Positions 42,560 through 51,653 are shown, counted from the stretch's first letter. The stretch: DNA of 54,214 nucleotides from Borreliella afzelii (GCF_014202295.1 NZ_JACHGM010000003.1:1-54214); one strand, 5' to 3'. Notes: generated by a model from the sequence alone, not told the origin. Numbers and translations: made by a program.

Positions 42560-43534
42560 TTACTGAATTGGAGTAAGAATATTGGTGGTTGTGTTAATTA
42601 AATTTAAAATTATATCGTGAGTATCTGCGAATAGCGCTTTTGAATTTTTTAGTTCCACATTGTCATGTAATTTTGAAATGTCAGTTCGTAATTCGGGATT
42701 AGCATTGTAGTCTTTAATAATGTCATCTACATCTTTTAGCCATTTTTCTTTAAGTTTTTCAAGTTTGTTAAAATCATAGTAGAGTGTTTTCAAATCAGGT
42801 TTGTTTAGATGTTGGATTTTGTCTTTTACATTCAATACTTTCAAGCTGATTTCTTCCATTGCTAATTGAATACTAAAGCCTCTGTTTATAAGAGTTTCTT
42901 TAACTAAGCTTCGGTAGTTTGAATTTTGGCTTAGTTTTGATAAAATCTTTCCAAGATTTAAAATTGTGCTTTCGTTGAAATTTAAAGATGTGTAAAGCAT
43001 TCTTCTTTCATTTAGATATTCGTTTTCGTCAAAATGTACTGTTGAACCTGCATTGAAAAATATTTTACTAAATATTTCTGCTTTCATTCCAAATTGGTCA
43101 TCAGGTTCGCCTTTGTTAGAATCAATTTCGCCTATTTGAACAATATTCTCAGATCTGTCTAATATTTTTTGTATTAACTCTTTAGCCTCAGGATCTACTA
43201 TTTGTTTTGGAATATTAACATTAGCATTTGCATTGTTAGGCTGCTTTAAGGCTGCTGGATTTGCTTTGTTTTTAATATTGCCAGCTGCGATTTTTGGTGG
43301 GTTTTTTAAAGCGTTAATTGCTGTAAATAGATTATCTACTGTTGGTTTTCCATTTTTAGCGTTTCGAGACGTTTTTTTAATGTTTAATGAGTTTTTTTTA
43401 TTTTTAATTATTTTTGCTTTTTTATTTTCTTTCTCTTTATTATCATCTTTGTTGACTTCTAGCGAGCAAGAAAGCAAAATTAGCACAGTTAATATATGCA
43501 ATAAAAATATTGCAATTAATTTATTATTTTTCAA
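42560..43534 (-). CDS. PF54 lipoprotein BBA64 (P35)
   Basis: A 324-aa lipoprotein starting at TTG with AAAGGATAA upstream. The signal ends LILLSC (Cys23); a long Lys/Asn-rich tether (to about residue 120) precedes the PF54 helical domain with the family signature RRMLYTSLNFNE, then LGKILSKL and KWLKDVDDIIKDYN. BBA64 is strongly induced in the feeding tick and needed for tick transmission in B31 (established). First gene from the left of nine tandem PF54 genes read leftward. Confidence 0.88.
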   Translation of the reverse strand: MKNNKLIAIFLLHILTVLILLSCSLEVNKDDNKEKENKKAKIIKNKKNSLNIKKTSRNAKNGKPTVDNLFTAINALKNPPKIAAGNIKNKANPAALKQPNNANANVNIPKQIVDPEAKELIQKILDRSENIVQIGEIDSNKGEPDDQFGMKAEIFSKIFFNAGSTVHFDENEYLNERRMLYTSLNFNESTILNLGKILSKLSQNSNYRSLVKETLINRGFSIQLAMEEISLKVLNVKDKIQHLNKPDLKTLYYDFNKLEKLKEKWLKDVDDIIKDYNANPELRTDISKLHDNVELKNSKALFADTHDIILNLINTTTNILTPIQ

Positions 43535-43646
43535 AATGTTATCCTTTAATAAAAATTTTAAGTAATTAATTATTAATTAAAAATTTTAATTACCCAATTA
43601 ATAACTTTAATTCAAAATTGCTATTGTGCAAAAAAAATCAAAAAAA

Positions 43647-43668
43647 AAAGAGAGCCAGCGCTCTCTTT
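43647..43668 (-). terminator. terminator after BBA65
   Basis: AAAGAGAG / CTCTCTTT stem with CCAGCG loop, preceded on the left by a long A run (U run on the transcript). Confidence 0.75.
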
Positions 43669-43700
43669 GGGTTTAAGGTCTTACGTTCCCCAGAAATTTT

Positions 43701-44552
43701 TTAATTATTATTCCATTTAAATAATGTGTCCAAGGAAATTAATGCTTGCTCGGATTTCAAGCAAAGAGAAATTATCTTATCTTTATATAGTTGTTGAATA
43801 TGGTCATGTAGCTTTTCTATATTGTTTTGTAGCTCTAAGGTAGCGTTTGAACTTTTAATCAATGTTTCTATTGTATTTAGCCATTCTTTTTTTATTTCGA
43901 TTAAATCAACAATTACAGCATAAATTTCTTCTAAAGTATTTTTATTTAAAGCATTTTCTTTTAGCGTATTCATGTTAATTGCTAAATCTTCAAGCGCAAC
44001 TTCAAATCTTTGTTGAATTCGTATGCCCCCAGATATATTTTTTATTGTGTCGTGGGCTTTCGGGTCCTTGTAAAGCTTGTTTATAATCTCTGCTAAATTA
44101 AAAATGTCAGTAGTGTTGTAGCTTAGGGATGAATAAAATTGTCTTCTCATTTTTTGAGATTCAAATAGGCTTGAGTTCATTTTTTCTTTGAGTTTTGCTC
44201 CAGTTTGAGAATCTGTTTTGTAAACATTGATTAGTTCAAACATGCTATTTTTTAGTCCAAATTGGCTAGATATTTCTGTTTGAAGCTTGTCTCTTTTTAT
44301 TATTGCCGTTTCTCTTTCTAATATTTCAAAGAGCTTGTCAGTTAGATTTGTTTTGTCTTTATTGGGAATTTTTAAGTCTTTTGTTGATCTTTGATGTTCT
44401 TGTTTTTTTGCATCTTTTTGAAGATTTAATTCATCAAATTTAGTTTCTGTGAAACTTGCTACTTTGTTTTGAATATCTTCGTAGTTTAACTTACAAGAGA
44501 ACAATATTAGTATCCCTAATGTTATAAATATTGATAATTTTGTATTATTCAA
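43701..44552 (-). CDS. PF54 lipoprotein BBA65
   Basis: A 283-aa lipoprotein starting at TTG, 7 bases after AAAGGAG. The signal ends LILFSC (Cys20). The family signature RRQFYSSLSYN occurs in the middle and KKEWLNTIETLIKSSN near the end. Orthologous to BBA65 by position and sequence. Function unknown; co-regulated with BBA64 in B31. Confidence 0.85.
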   Translation of the reverse strand: MNNTKLSIFITLGILILFSCKLNYEDIQNKVASFTETKFDELNLQKDAKKQEHQRSTKDLKIPNKDKTNLTDKLFEILERETAIIKRDKLQTEISSQFGLKNSMFELINVYKTDSQTGAKLKEKMNSSLFESQKMRRQFYSSLSYNTTDIFNLAEIINKLYKDPKAHDTIKNISGGIRIQQRFEVALEDLAINMNTLKENALNKNTLEEIYAVIVDLIEIKKEWLNTIETLIKSSNATLELQNNIEKLHDHIQQLYKDKIISLCLKSEQALISLDTLFKWNNN

Positions 44553-44645
44553 AATTTACTCCTTTAAAAAAATTAAGTAATTTTAATTATTTAAAATTAA
44601 TACTTAATGATTTAAATTTAGTTCAAATTTGCAATTGAACAATAA

Positions 44646-44678
44646 AATAAAAGAAGAGATTGACTCTCTTCTTTTATT
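44646..44678 (-). terminator. terminator after BBA66
   Basis: AATAAAAGAAGAGA / TCTCTTCTTTTATT, 14-bp perfect stem with TTGAC loop. Confidence 0.8.
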
Positions 44679-44718
44679 AAATAGTTGTAAAATAGTTTAT
44701 TTTCGTTTTTTAAATAAT

Positions 44719-45966
44719 CTATTTAAATTCTGTTATACTAATGTATAATTCAAGAACAGCCTCGCGAGAACTTTCCATTCTATCTAAATATCTGTTTTGA
44801 ATGTATTGCGCTAAAGTATTAGAATCGCTTAGGCTTGTATTAGAGCTTACATTGGTAATTAGAGCGTCAACTTGTTTTGACCATTCATTTCTTTCAATTA
44901 ATATTTGGTTTAATTTGGAGTCAAGCTCTTTCATTTTAGCGTCAAAGTCAAAGCGGCTAATTCTATTGTTTGAATACTCTTGGCTAAAGATTTCAATTTT
45001 TTTCCCTAACTCTTCTAGTGAATGCTCTAAAGAAATTTGTATTCCAAGTCCTGATATTATTAATGATCTGATTAAGCTGTGATTTTGATTCTCTTGGTAA
45101 AGAATTTCCATTATTGATCCAAATTGTGTGGTTTTTGATTGATCAAAATCCATAATTGCATAAAATTTATTTCTTTCATTTTCTGCTTCTGGTGTGTTTG
45201 AGTTAAGCTGTGGTGCGTAACTTCGATCAAAAACTGAAATATTTGAAATAACATCTAATAGCTCAAATGCAGAGTCTTTCATTTTAAATTGATCGTAAGT
45301 TTCTCTAAATCCATTATTGTTTTGTATTTTGTTTTTTTCTTCATTAATTCTTCTAAGAAGGTCATTTTTTGACGCTAGTGATTGACTAATAGTAGAAGAT
45401 GTTTGAATAAAGCTTGGTTGAGCTTGTTTGAAAATTATAGAAGAATTATTGTTTTGTAGATTATTAAAGTTTGATTGGCTTGAACCGTGATTAAGGGCAT
45501 ATTTTCTAGGCTGTCCAAATCTTAATCCTCTAGTAGGAATAGTTTTTACACCTTTGCGTGCAGTTGTAACGGTTGGGGTAGGTGCTATTTGTTTTAGTGG
45601 TGTGCTTTGTGCTTTTGTTGGTACATTTCTAATATTCTCCTTTGGTTGACTTGCTTGGTTTACTCGATTTACCCGATTTGCTGGATTTGCTGGATTTACG
45701 TTGTGATGCACAATATGTAAGCTTTTGTCTTTTAATTCTGGTTGTTTTTGTAGCCCCGCTACTTGTGCTGCTGCTTTATTAGTGTTTGTTTTGTTTTTAG
45801 CAGCATTTGAGTTTGTTTTAATACCTATTGTTGTTTGATCATCTGTTGTACTATTGAGAAGTTCTTCTACTTTATTTTTATAATCTTCGTTTAGATTAGC
45901 ATCAATCGTGCAAGAAGACAAAAACAAGGCTATGAACTTTAAATGTATTAATGATTTAATTTTCAA
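44719..45966 (-). CDS. PF54 lipoprotein BBA66
   Basis: A 415-aa lipoprotein starting at TTG with CGAGGAATA upstream. The signal ends ALFLSSC (Cys19). It has the longest tether of the array (about residues 25-230), Asn/Gln/Pro/Thr-rich with short NPAN/RVN repeats, followed by the PF54 helical domain (RNKFYAIMDFDQ as the variant signature, RNEWSKQVDALI near the end). BBA66 of B31 is surface exposed and contributes to tick-borne infection. Confidence 0.87.
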   Translation of the reverse strand: MKIKSLIHLKFIALFLSSCTIDANLNEDYKNKVEELLNSTTDDQTTIGIKTNSNAAKNKTNTNKAAAQVAGLQKQPELKDKSLHIVHHNVNPANPANRVNRVNQASQPKENIRNVPTKAQSTPLKQIAPTPTVTTARKGVKTIPTRGLRFGQPRKYALNHGSSQSNFNNLQNNNSSIIFKQAQPSFIQTSSTISQSLASKNDLLRRINEEKNKIQNNNGFRETYDQFKMKDSAFELLDVISNISVFDRSYAPQLNSNTPEAENERNKFYAIMDFDQSKTTQFGSIMEILYQENQNHSLIRSLIISGLGIQISLEHSLEELGKKIEIFSQEYSNNRISRFDFDAKMKELDSKLNQILIERNEWSKQVDALITNVSSNTSLSDSNTLAQYIQNRYLDRMESSREAVLELYISITEFK

Positions 45967-46082
45967 AATATTATTCCTCGATTTATTTTTAATGAATTTT
46001 AATAATTAAAATTAATTAAAATTTAAAATTAATTACTAATTAATAAAAACTTAGTGCAAATTAAGAAATAATCAATAAGTAT

Positions 46083-46116
46083 AAAAAAAGAGCAAAGGTC
46101 TTTGCTCTTTTTTTGT
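46083..46116 (-). terminator. terminator after the fourth PF54 gene
   Basis: AAAGAGCAAA-GGTC-TTTGCTCTTT with flanking A and T runs. Confidence 0.78.
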
Positions 46117-46123
46117 GGTGTGC

Positions 46124-46819
46124 TTATAAGTTTTCTTGCAATTCTCTTCCAATTTCTATCATTAAATCGTAAATTTCATTTGAATCCGGTTTTAATATAT
46201 CTTCATAGGTTGTTTTTAGGTAAGCTTCTAATTCTTCGCTATTGGTTTGAAGAGTTGTATCATCATTGTAAGTGATAATAATCCTATCTATATTTTTCAT
46301 CCATTGTTGCTGCATTCCCAGAATTTTGTTGATTTTATTTTTAATGTTGTTTAATTTTTCTTTGTTATTAAAGTTAATAAGATCATCTTTTCTTTGATTT
46401 ATTTCAAGAATAGCAGTTTCTACTGGATTTTGAACAAAAAGTGATCCTCTGTCGATTATTAACTTGATCAAAGGTACAAGTTCAAGCTTTTTTGTTATAT
46501 CTTTTTCTATTTCTATAGCTTTATAAAAAATTTTTATTATGCTTGTAATTCTTATTTTATTGTACCCAAGAGATGAATAAAACTGTCTTCTGTAATCTTT
46601 GGAAAGTTCATCGTTTTTTTGAATAATCGCAAAAATAGTTTCTCTTTCATCAAATTCCAATTCTTCTTCTTTGTTGTCGCTTTCTATTTTTTCTACTACG
46701 GGTTCTATTATTTTTTCTATTTTCTCGGCAAGTTCTTGTTTTGAGCCAATTGAATTACATGAACACAAAAATAATATTATTGCTGTAAGTTTAATAAACC
46801 CTAATTTGTATTTTTTCAA
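46124..46819 (-). CDS. PF54 lipoprotein (A67-A72 region)
   Basis: A 231-aa lipoprotein starting at TTG with AAAGGAGAA upstream. The signal ends LFLCSC (Cys19 or Cys21). Short acidic tether, then the family domain with RRQFYSSLGYNK and QQQWMKNIDRIIITYN. It is a member of the variable, species-specific middle of the PF54 array, so I do not assign a B31 ortholog. Complement regulation is possible for the family but not shown for this gene. Confidence 0.8.
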   Translation of the reverse strand: MKKYKLGFIKLTAIILFLCSCNSIGSKQELAEKIEKIIEPVVEKIESDNKEEELEFDERETIFAIIQKNDELSKDYRRQFYSSLGYNKIRITSIIKIFYKAIEIEKDITKKLELVPLIKLIIDRGSLFVQNPVETAILEINQRKDDLINFNNKEKLNNIKNKINKILGMQQQWMKNIDRIIITYNDDTTLQTNSEELEAYLKTTYEDILKPDSNEIYDLMIEIGRELQENL

Positions 46820-46896
46820 AGTATTCTCCTTTTATAAAATGTATTAGATTGTTTGATTTTAAATAAATATGAAAAAAATGGACCAGCTTTAACATA

Positions 46897-47616
46897 TTAA
46901 TTTTGATTTCCAGGTATTGTTAAAGTTGGCAAATTATAATTAGGATTTAATATTTCTTTTATTTTTGTAATTTCAGCTGTTGCATCATATTCTTCCGGGT
47001 TAATTTTATGGCTAATATGTTCTGCCAAGCTGTTTGCGTTTTCTTTAATTTTTTCTAAATTTTCGTTATAGTTGAGAATAATCTCGTCTACCTTTTTGAT
47101 CCAATTTTGTTTGATTTTAAAAAGTTCTTTTATTGCAGTCTCAAGAGTTTTTAGGTTTTCTTTGCCCAGATTTTTTAATTCATCTTTATCATCAAATATT
47201 TTTAAAATCGTCTCTTCAAGGGTTTTTTGAATGCTAAAATATCCTATTTCAACAACCTCTTCAATTAGTTGATGGTATTGTTGCTGTTTGTAAAGTTGTG
47301 TGAGTATTTTCCCAAAGTTTACAATTCTTGCTTTATTGTAATCTAGAGAAGAGTAAAATAGCAGTCTTTCATTTTTTTTTGAGTCTGAGTTGAGCTTTGC
47401 AAGCTTAAGGGCACTCTTATCAATATTAAAGACTGAATATTTCATTCCAAATTGATCAGAGTCTTCAGTTTTGTCTTTATATTGTTCTACTTTTTCTTTA
47501 AATCTTTTTATTTCTGTGGATATTCTTTCAGTTATTGTTCCTTGAAATAAGCTGCAAGAGCACAAAAGAAGTATTGGAATGACAATATTAGTTAATATTA
47601 AATCATTTTTTTTCAA
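46897..47616 (-). CDS. PF54 lipoprotein (A67-A72 region)
   Basis: A 239-aa lipoprotein starting at TTG, 7 bases after AAAGGAGAA. The signal ends LLLCSC (Cys19 or Cys21). Contains DQFGMKYSVF (shared with BBA64, DQFGMKAEIF), ERLLFYSSLDYNKARI and KQNWIKKVDEIILNYN. I see no terminator hairpin between it and the next PF54 gene downstream, so those two may be cotranscribed. Ends with a short Pro/Thr-rich tail (LPTLTIPGNQN). Confidence 0.8.
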   Translation of the reverse strand: MKKNDLILTNIVIPILLLCSCSLFQGTITERISTEIKRFKEKVEQYKDKTEDSDQFGMKYSVFNIDKSALKLAKLNSDSKKNERLLFYSSLDYNKARIVNFGKILTQLYKQQQYHQLIEEVVEIGYFSIQKTLEETILKIFDDKDELKNLGKENLKTLETAIKELFKIKQNWIKKVDEIILNYNENLEKIKENANSLAEHISHKINPEEYDATAEITKIKEILNPNYNLPTLTIPGNQN

Positions 47617-47776
47617 AATATTCTCCTTTTATAAAAATGTAATAATGCGATACAAAATAATTTTTAGTACATATTACAAATGTATATCAAATTATTCAAA
47701 GTTTAAGTTTAAACTTTAATAAAAATTAAAAACATTATTGTTTTAATTTGAATTTAAATTAAGTTTTTTTTCAAAA

Positions 47777-47806
47777 AAAAAAGAGAAGAATTAACTTCTC
47801 TTTTTT
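47777..47806 (-). terminator. PF54 terminator, copy 1 of a near-identical set
   Basis: AAAAAAGAGAAG-AATTAA-CTTCTCTTTTTT, 12-bp stem. The same hairpin follows two further CspA-like genes. Confidence 0.85.
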
Positions 47807-47850
47807 AAAAAATATAAAGTGCAACGTATTAATTTTTTGTTTATTTAGTA

Positions 47851-48657
47851 TTAGATGGGTTTTAAAGAAGTAAATTCTTCGTAATTTTCATTCATATGGG
47901 CTGCTAGTTTATCCTCATTAGTTTTAATGCTTTCTGAATTTTTATTGTAAGCCGCAATAGTTTCGTTTAAGGTTTTTTTAAACCTTTGTTTTAGTATTAA
48001 GTCGGATTTTACGTTGATTAGTAATTCCTCGGCTTCTTTTTGGCTTAGAGTAAGCAATTCATCTTTTATTACTTTTAAATGTTGGTTTAGGCGGAATTGA
48101 ATACTCCATGATATGTGATGAATAAATCTTCCGAGTATTTGATTGTTTGTAGATTTTTTTTTAAGTTTTTCAAGAATTTCTTCTAATGTCTTTATTTTTT
48201 TTGTTTCGTAATTTAAAGATGAGTAAATTATTCTTTTCATTTCTATTTGATTCTCTTTTACAACAAGTTCAAGAGGACCAATTTTAAAAGTATCCAGGAA
48301 ATCAGATTGTTCGGCAGTAATTTTAGCTATTCCTTCGTCTTCTTGCTTTTTTTGAGCTTCTAACTTCTTACCAATTGCTTCTAATTCCAAGAGTATAGTT
48401 TCTAGATCTTTAGATTCTTGATTTGAAGGTGCTAGATCTTTAGATTCTTGATTTAAAGGTGCTAGATCTTTAGATTCTTGATTTAAAGGTGCTAGATCTT
48501 TAGATTCTTGAAATAAATTTTGGGTTTTTTCTTTTGCATTGGTGTGTTTTTTTGGTTTAGGATCAATTTTATTAATAGGCGCGCATGAAATGCAAATTAA
48601 AGCTAATATTGTTGTAATTATATTAAGCTTAATTATATCTGATTTAGTTTTTGTCAA
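47851..48657 (-). CDS. CspA-like PF54 lipoprotein with repeat tether (best CspA candidate)
   Basis: A 268-aa lipoprotein starting at TTG, 6-7 bases after AAGGAGAA. The signal ends LICISC (Cys25). The tether holds nearly four copies of QESKDLAPLN (30-bp DNA repeats). The domain has KRIIYSSLNYE, GRFIHHISWSIQF and KQRFKKTLNETIAAYNKNSE, the closest of this array to B31 CspA (GRLIYHISWGIQF as I recall it). CspA/CRASP-1 binds factor H and FHL-1 for complement evasion. Which afzelii paralog does so cannot be told from sequence alone. Confidence 0.83.
   Translation of the reverse strand: MTKTKSDIIKLNIITTILALICISCAPINKIDPKPKKHTNAKEKTQNLFQESKDLAPLNQESKDLAPLNQESKDLAPSNQESKDLETILLELEAIGKKLEAQKKQEDEGIAKITAEQSDFLDTFKIGPLELVVKENQIEMKRIIYSSLNYETKKIKTLEEILEKLKKKSTNNQILGRFIHHISWSIQFRLNQHLKVIKDELLTLSQKEAEELLINVKSDLILKQRFKKTLNETIAAYNKNSESIKTNEDKLAAHMNENYEEFTSLKPI
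48402..48511. repeat. 30-bp tandem repeat inside the CspA-like gene
   Basis: About 3.7 copies of a 30-base unit (contains CTAGATCTTTAGATTCTTG), in frame, encoding QESKDLAPLN repeats in the N-terminal tether. Copies differ only by one or two bases, suggesting recent expansion. Confidence 0.92.
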
Positions 48658-48713
48658 AATATTCTCCTTTTATATTAAATTAATATTTATTAATTTTAAT
48701 ATAAAAAGAGAAT

Positions 48714-48751
48714 ATAATCATATTATTTTATTTATTAAATAATATGATTAT
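48714..48751. repeat. 15-bp inverted repeat between two CspA-like genes
   Basis: ATAATCATATTATTT (48714-48728) and its complement at 48737-48751, loop 8. It lies about 60 bases upstream of the gene starting at 48657 and could be an operator or part of its promoter. Confidence 0.55.
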
Positions 48752-48789
48752 TATTTAATATTCAAAGATTAAGCGATTTTTTTTAAAAA

Positions 48790-48817
48790 AAAAAGAGAAG
48801 AATTAACTTCTCTTTTT
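48790..48817 (-). terminator. PF54 terminator, copy 2
   Basis: AAAAAGAGAAG-AATTAA-CTTCTCTTTTT, the same stem and loop as the copy at 47777. Confidence 0.85.
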
Positions 48818-48856
48818 AAACAATAATAATTACAACGTATTTTTTTATTTTTATTA

Positions 48857-49603
48857 TTAATTAGTAGGCTTAAAAGAATTAAGGTTGGTGTAATTTTCAT
48901 CCATATGTTTTACTAGTGCTTCCTTATTGGTTTTAATGTTTGCCAAATCTTGATTATACTCCTCAACAGTTTTGTTTAAGGCTTTTCCAAAGTTTTCTTT
49001 TAGCTTTAAGCTATATTCTATTTCCATTAGTATTGCCTTATAATTTTTTTGGGTTAAGGTGTTTAATTTATTTTTTATTTTTTCTAGCCCCGCATTTAGT
49101 TGGGATTGAATAATTAGTGATATGGAGTAAAGGAATCTTTCAAGTATCTTTTGGTGTTCAGAATTTTCTTTAAGTTTTTCAATAATTTCTTTTAATGTTT
49201 TTATTTTTTCGATTTCGTAATTTAAAGATGAGTAAATTATTCTTTTTATATTCATTTCTTCATTTTCGCTAAGATCTTTATAGCGTTGAGTTTTTAAAGA
49301 ACCTAGGAAATCAAATTGTGCAGTATCAATTGTAGCTATTTCTGCAGTGTCTTTTTCTTCTTGAGTTTTCAATTTTTTGCCAATTTCTTTTAATTTTGAG
49401 ATTGGATCTTTTTCTTCTAGAGATTTTTGATGTGAAGTTTTTAGATTTTGAGATTCATTTAAAAGATTTTTAGTGTTTTCTTTTGGATTGGTTTTGTTTT
49501 TTGATTCTGAATCGATTTTATTAACGTCACATGAGATGAAAATTAAAGTTAATATTATTGTAAGAATATTAAGCTTAATTATATCTGGTTTAGTTTTTTT
49601 CAA
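48857..49603 (-). CDS. CspA-like PF54 lipoprotein
   Basis: A 248-aa lipoprotein starting at TTG, 7 bases after AAGGAG. The signal ends LIFISC (Cys25) and the whole signal (IIKLNILTIILTLI) is nearly that of the gene to its left in the map. The domain has KRIIYSSLNYEIEKIKTLKEIIEKL and MDENYTNLNSFKP. It lacks the tandem-repeat tether. It arose by duplication with its neighbours; the flanking leader and terminator are shared. Confidence 0.83.
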   Translation of the reverse strand: MKKTKPDIIKLNILTIILTLIFISCDVNKIDSESKNKTNPKENTKNLLNESQNLKTSHQKSLEEKDPISKLKEIGKKLKTQEEKDTAEIATIDTAQFDFLGSLKTQRYKDLSENEEMNIKRIIYSSLNYEIEKIKTLKEIIEKLKENSEHQKILERFLYSISLIIQSQLNAGLEKIKNKLNTLTQKNYKAILMEIEYSLKLKENFGKALNKTVEEYNQDLANIKTNKEALVKHMDENYTNLNSFKPTN

Positions 49604-49798
49604 AATATCCTCCTTATAAAATAAAACTAATATTTAATAAATATAATACAAAATAATACTTTAACTATATTATTTTATGTGTCATATAATATTAGTTTTA
49701 ATTTGTATTAAAAGATTAAATTTCTATTTTCCGTTTTTAGGTTTTTAAGGCGCATTTGCTTGTTTTTAGTTTTAGCCTAGATTAAGCGAGTTAAAAAA

Positions 49799-49824
49799 AA
49801 AAGAGAAGAATTAACTTCTCTTTT
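49799..49824 (-). terminator. PF54 terminator, copy 3
   Basis: AAAAGAGAAG-AATTAA-CTTCTCTTTT, again the same hairpin, after the third CspA-like gene. Confidence 0.85.
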
Positions 49825-49865
49825 AAAAAAAATATCAAGTGCAATGTATTTTTTTATTTAGATTA

Positions 49866-50591
49866 CTAATTAATGGGATTAAAAGAATCAAGGTCTTTGT
49901 AATTTTCATCCATATGTTTTGCTAATTCTTCATCATTATATTGAATGTTTTGAGAATTTTGATTATAAGCCTCAAGGGTTGCGTTTAAGGTTTCTGCAAA
50001 CCTTTGTTTTAGTTTTAAGTCAGATTCTACTTGCATTAGTAGCTCTTCGGCTTTTTTTGGGTTTAGAGTGTGTAATTTATCTTTTATTGCTTCTAGTATT
50101 AAGGATAAATCTATATTTAGTTTGTATTGAATAGCTGGCGATATTTGATAAATGAAGTGTTTAGCTGTTTGTTTGTGTTTAGGATTTGCGTTAAGTTTTT
50201 CAAGAATTTCTTTTAATGTCTCTATTTTTTGTTTTTCGTAATTTAAAGATGAGTAAAGGATTCTTTTTATTTCTATTTCTTCATATTTGGAAAGCTGATC
50301 ATAATGATCGGCTTTAAAAGTGCCCAGAAAATCAAAATGTGCAGTGTCAATTTTAGCTATCCCCATATATTCTTGTTTGTTTTGATCTTCTAAGTTCTTG
50401 CCAATTATTTCTAATTTTGAGGCTTTAGTTTTTTGAGATTCCTGAAATAAATTTTGGTTATTTTCTTTTGAATTGGTGTGTCTGTTTGATTTAGGAGCAA
50501 TGTTATTAACAGGTGTGCATGAAATGCAAATTAAAGCTAACATTATTGTAACAATATTAGGTTTAATTGTATTCAGGTTGGTTTTTGTCAA
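49866..50591 (-). CDS. CspA-like PF54 lipoprotein
   Basis: A 241-aa lipoprotein. The frame is open to an ATG at 50618, but that region contains the ribosome binding site itself; the TTG at 50591 is 6-7 bases after AAGGAGAA and aligns with the starts of the two sister genes, so I use it. The signal ends LICISC (Cys25). The domain has KRILYSSLNYEKQKIETLKEILEKL and HMDENYKDLDSFNP. Third of three CspA-like tandem copies. Confidence 0.82.
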   Translation of the reverse strand: MTKTNLNTIKPNIVTIMLALICISCTPVNNIAPKSNRHTNSKENNQNLFQESQKTKASKLEIIGKNLEDQNKQEYMGIAKIDTAHFDFLGTFKADHYDQLSKYEEIEIKRILYSSLNYEKQKIETLKEILEKLNANPKHKQTAKHFIYQISPAIQYKLNIDLSLILEAIKDKLHTLNPKKAEELLMQVESDLKLKQRFAETLNATLEAYNQNSQNIQYNDEELAKHMDENYKDLDSFNPIN

Positions 50592-50757
50592 AATATTCTC
50601 CTTATAAATTAAAATCAATATTTATTAACTTTAATACAAAACAATATTATAACTATATTATTTTGTATGTCAACTAATATTAGTTTAACTTTGTATTAAA
50701 AGATTAAATTTAGATTTTGAACTTTGATTTTTGTTTTTCAATATTTAATCCTTTAAT

Positions 50758-50785
50758 ACACACACTACTAATTAGTAGTGTGTGT
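50758..50785 (-). terminator. palindrome overlapping the end of BBA73
   Basis: Perfect 28-bp palindrome (arms ACACACACTACTAA and complement). It includes the BBA73 stop codon and last few codons and could end that transcript. Confidence 0.65.
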
Positions 50786-51653
50786 GGTCACAACAGGCTT
50801 TTAGCAATGTTTCAATATCATTTGCAATTCGCATACTTTCATCTGGGTTTAATTTATGATCGTATTCAAGCCTTAACATTTCTCCTAGAATCATTCCGTC
50901 AGCTTTGACATTTGCTATATTGTTGTCATATTCGTCAATAATTTTCTCTACAGTTTTTATCCAATCATTTCTATTTTGCATTAGTTTTTCAAATTTTTCT
51001 TGAATATCTTTTACTGTTTTTGTATCAAAGTTAAACATTAGGCGTCTTTGTTCGTTTTTAGTTAAAAGATTGACAGCTTTTTCAAATGATTCTTGGGTTT
51101 TAAATCCTGTCCAAAAAATTAAGCCAATAACATTATAATGGTAGCCAGTTGAGCTTGATGCTTGTTCAAGTATTGAGATCAATTTTTTGATTTTATTTTC
51201 ATTATAATCTAGAGATGAATAAAATAATCTTCTAATTTGATTATCTTTTAATGTTAAATTAAGTATATGACTTTGAGTATTTTCCGGGAATGTGTTTTTA
51301 TTTATTCTAAATTGATCAATGGGTTCGATTTTTAAAACATCTTTATTTATTTTCGGAGCAAATATAGAAATATTCGGTCCTATTTTTTGAATTAATTTTT
51401 CATTTTCATTTAATCTTTGTGTAAAGTTTTTAATTACCATTTCCTTTTCATTGTTTAGGAGCTGGTTTTGTTGTAAGTTTTGAATATTTTTAAGATTTTC
51501 TGTTTTCCCAATCCCAGAGTTTTTAATTTCAATGGAGTTTTGTTGTAATTCACTTATTGCTTCTGTGTTGTTTGATTTAGAATAAAAAGAACATGAGAAT
51601 AGTAAGGTTATTGTAAATAGCTTTAATATTTTATAAACGGTATTTTTTTTCAA
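50772..51653 (-). CDS. PF54 lipoprotein BBA73 (P35-like)
   Basis: A 293-aa lipoprotein starting at TTG, 8 bases after AAAGGAT. The signal ends TLLFSC (Cys21). A Gln/Asn-rich tether, then DQFRINKNTF, IRRLFYSSLDYNENKIKKLI, RNDWIKTVEKIIDEYDNN. The end CCDHTHY is unusual, with two Cys and two His close together. It is the right-hand end of the PF54 array and fits BBA73 of B31, which is co-regulated with BBA64. Confidence 0.85.
   Translation of the reverse strand: MKKNTVYKILKLFTITLLFSCSFYSKSNNTEAISELQQNSIEIKNSGIGKTENLKNIQNLQQNQLLNNEKEMVIKNFTQRLNENEKLIQKIGPNISIFAPKINKDVLKIEPIDQFRINKNTFPENTQSHILNLTLKDNQIRRLFYSSLDYNENKIKKLISILEQASSSTGYHYNVIGLIFWTGFKTQESFEKAVNLLTKNEQRRLMFNFDTKTVKDIQEKFEKLMQNRNDWIKTVEKIIDEYDNNIANVKADGMILGEMLRLEYDHKLNPDESMRIANDIETLLKACCDHTHY

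Noticed and set aside
48402..48511. Tandem repeat as a CRISPR-like array
   Set aside because: No spacers; units are contiguous and in frame with a lipoprotein.
50717..50908. 63-codon plus-strand ORF at the end of BBA73
   Set aside because: Antisense to BBA73 and its terminator palindrome; no binding site.
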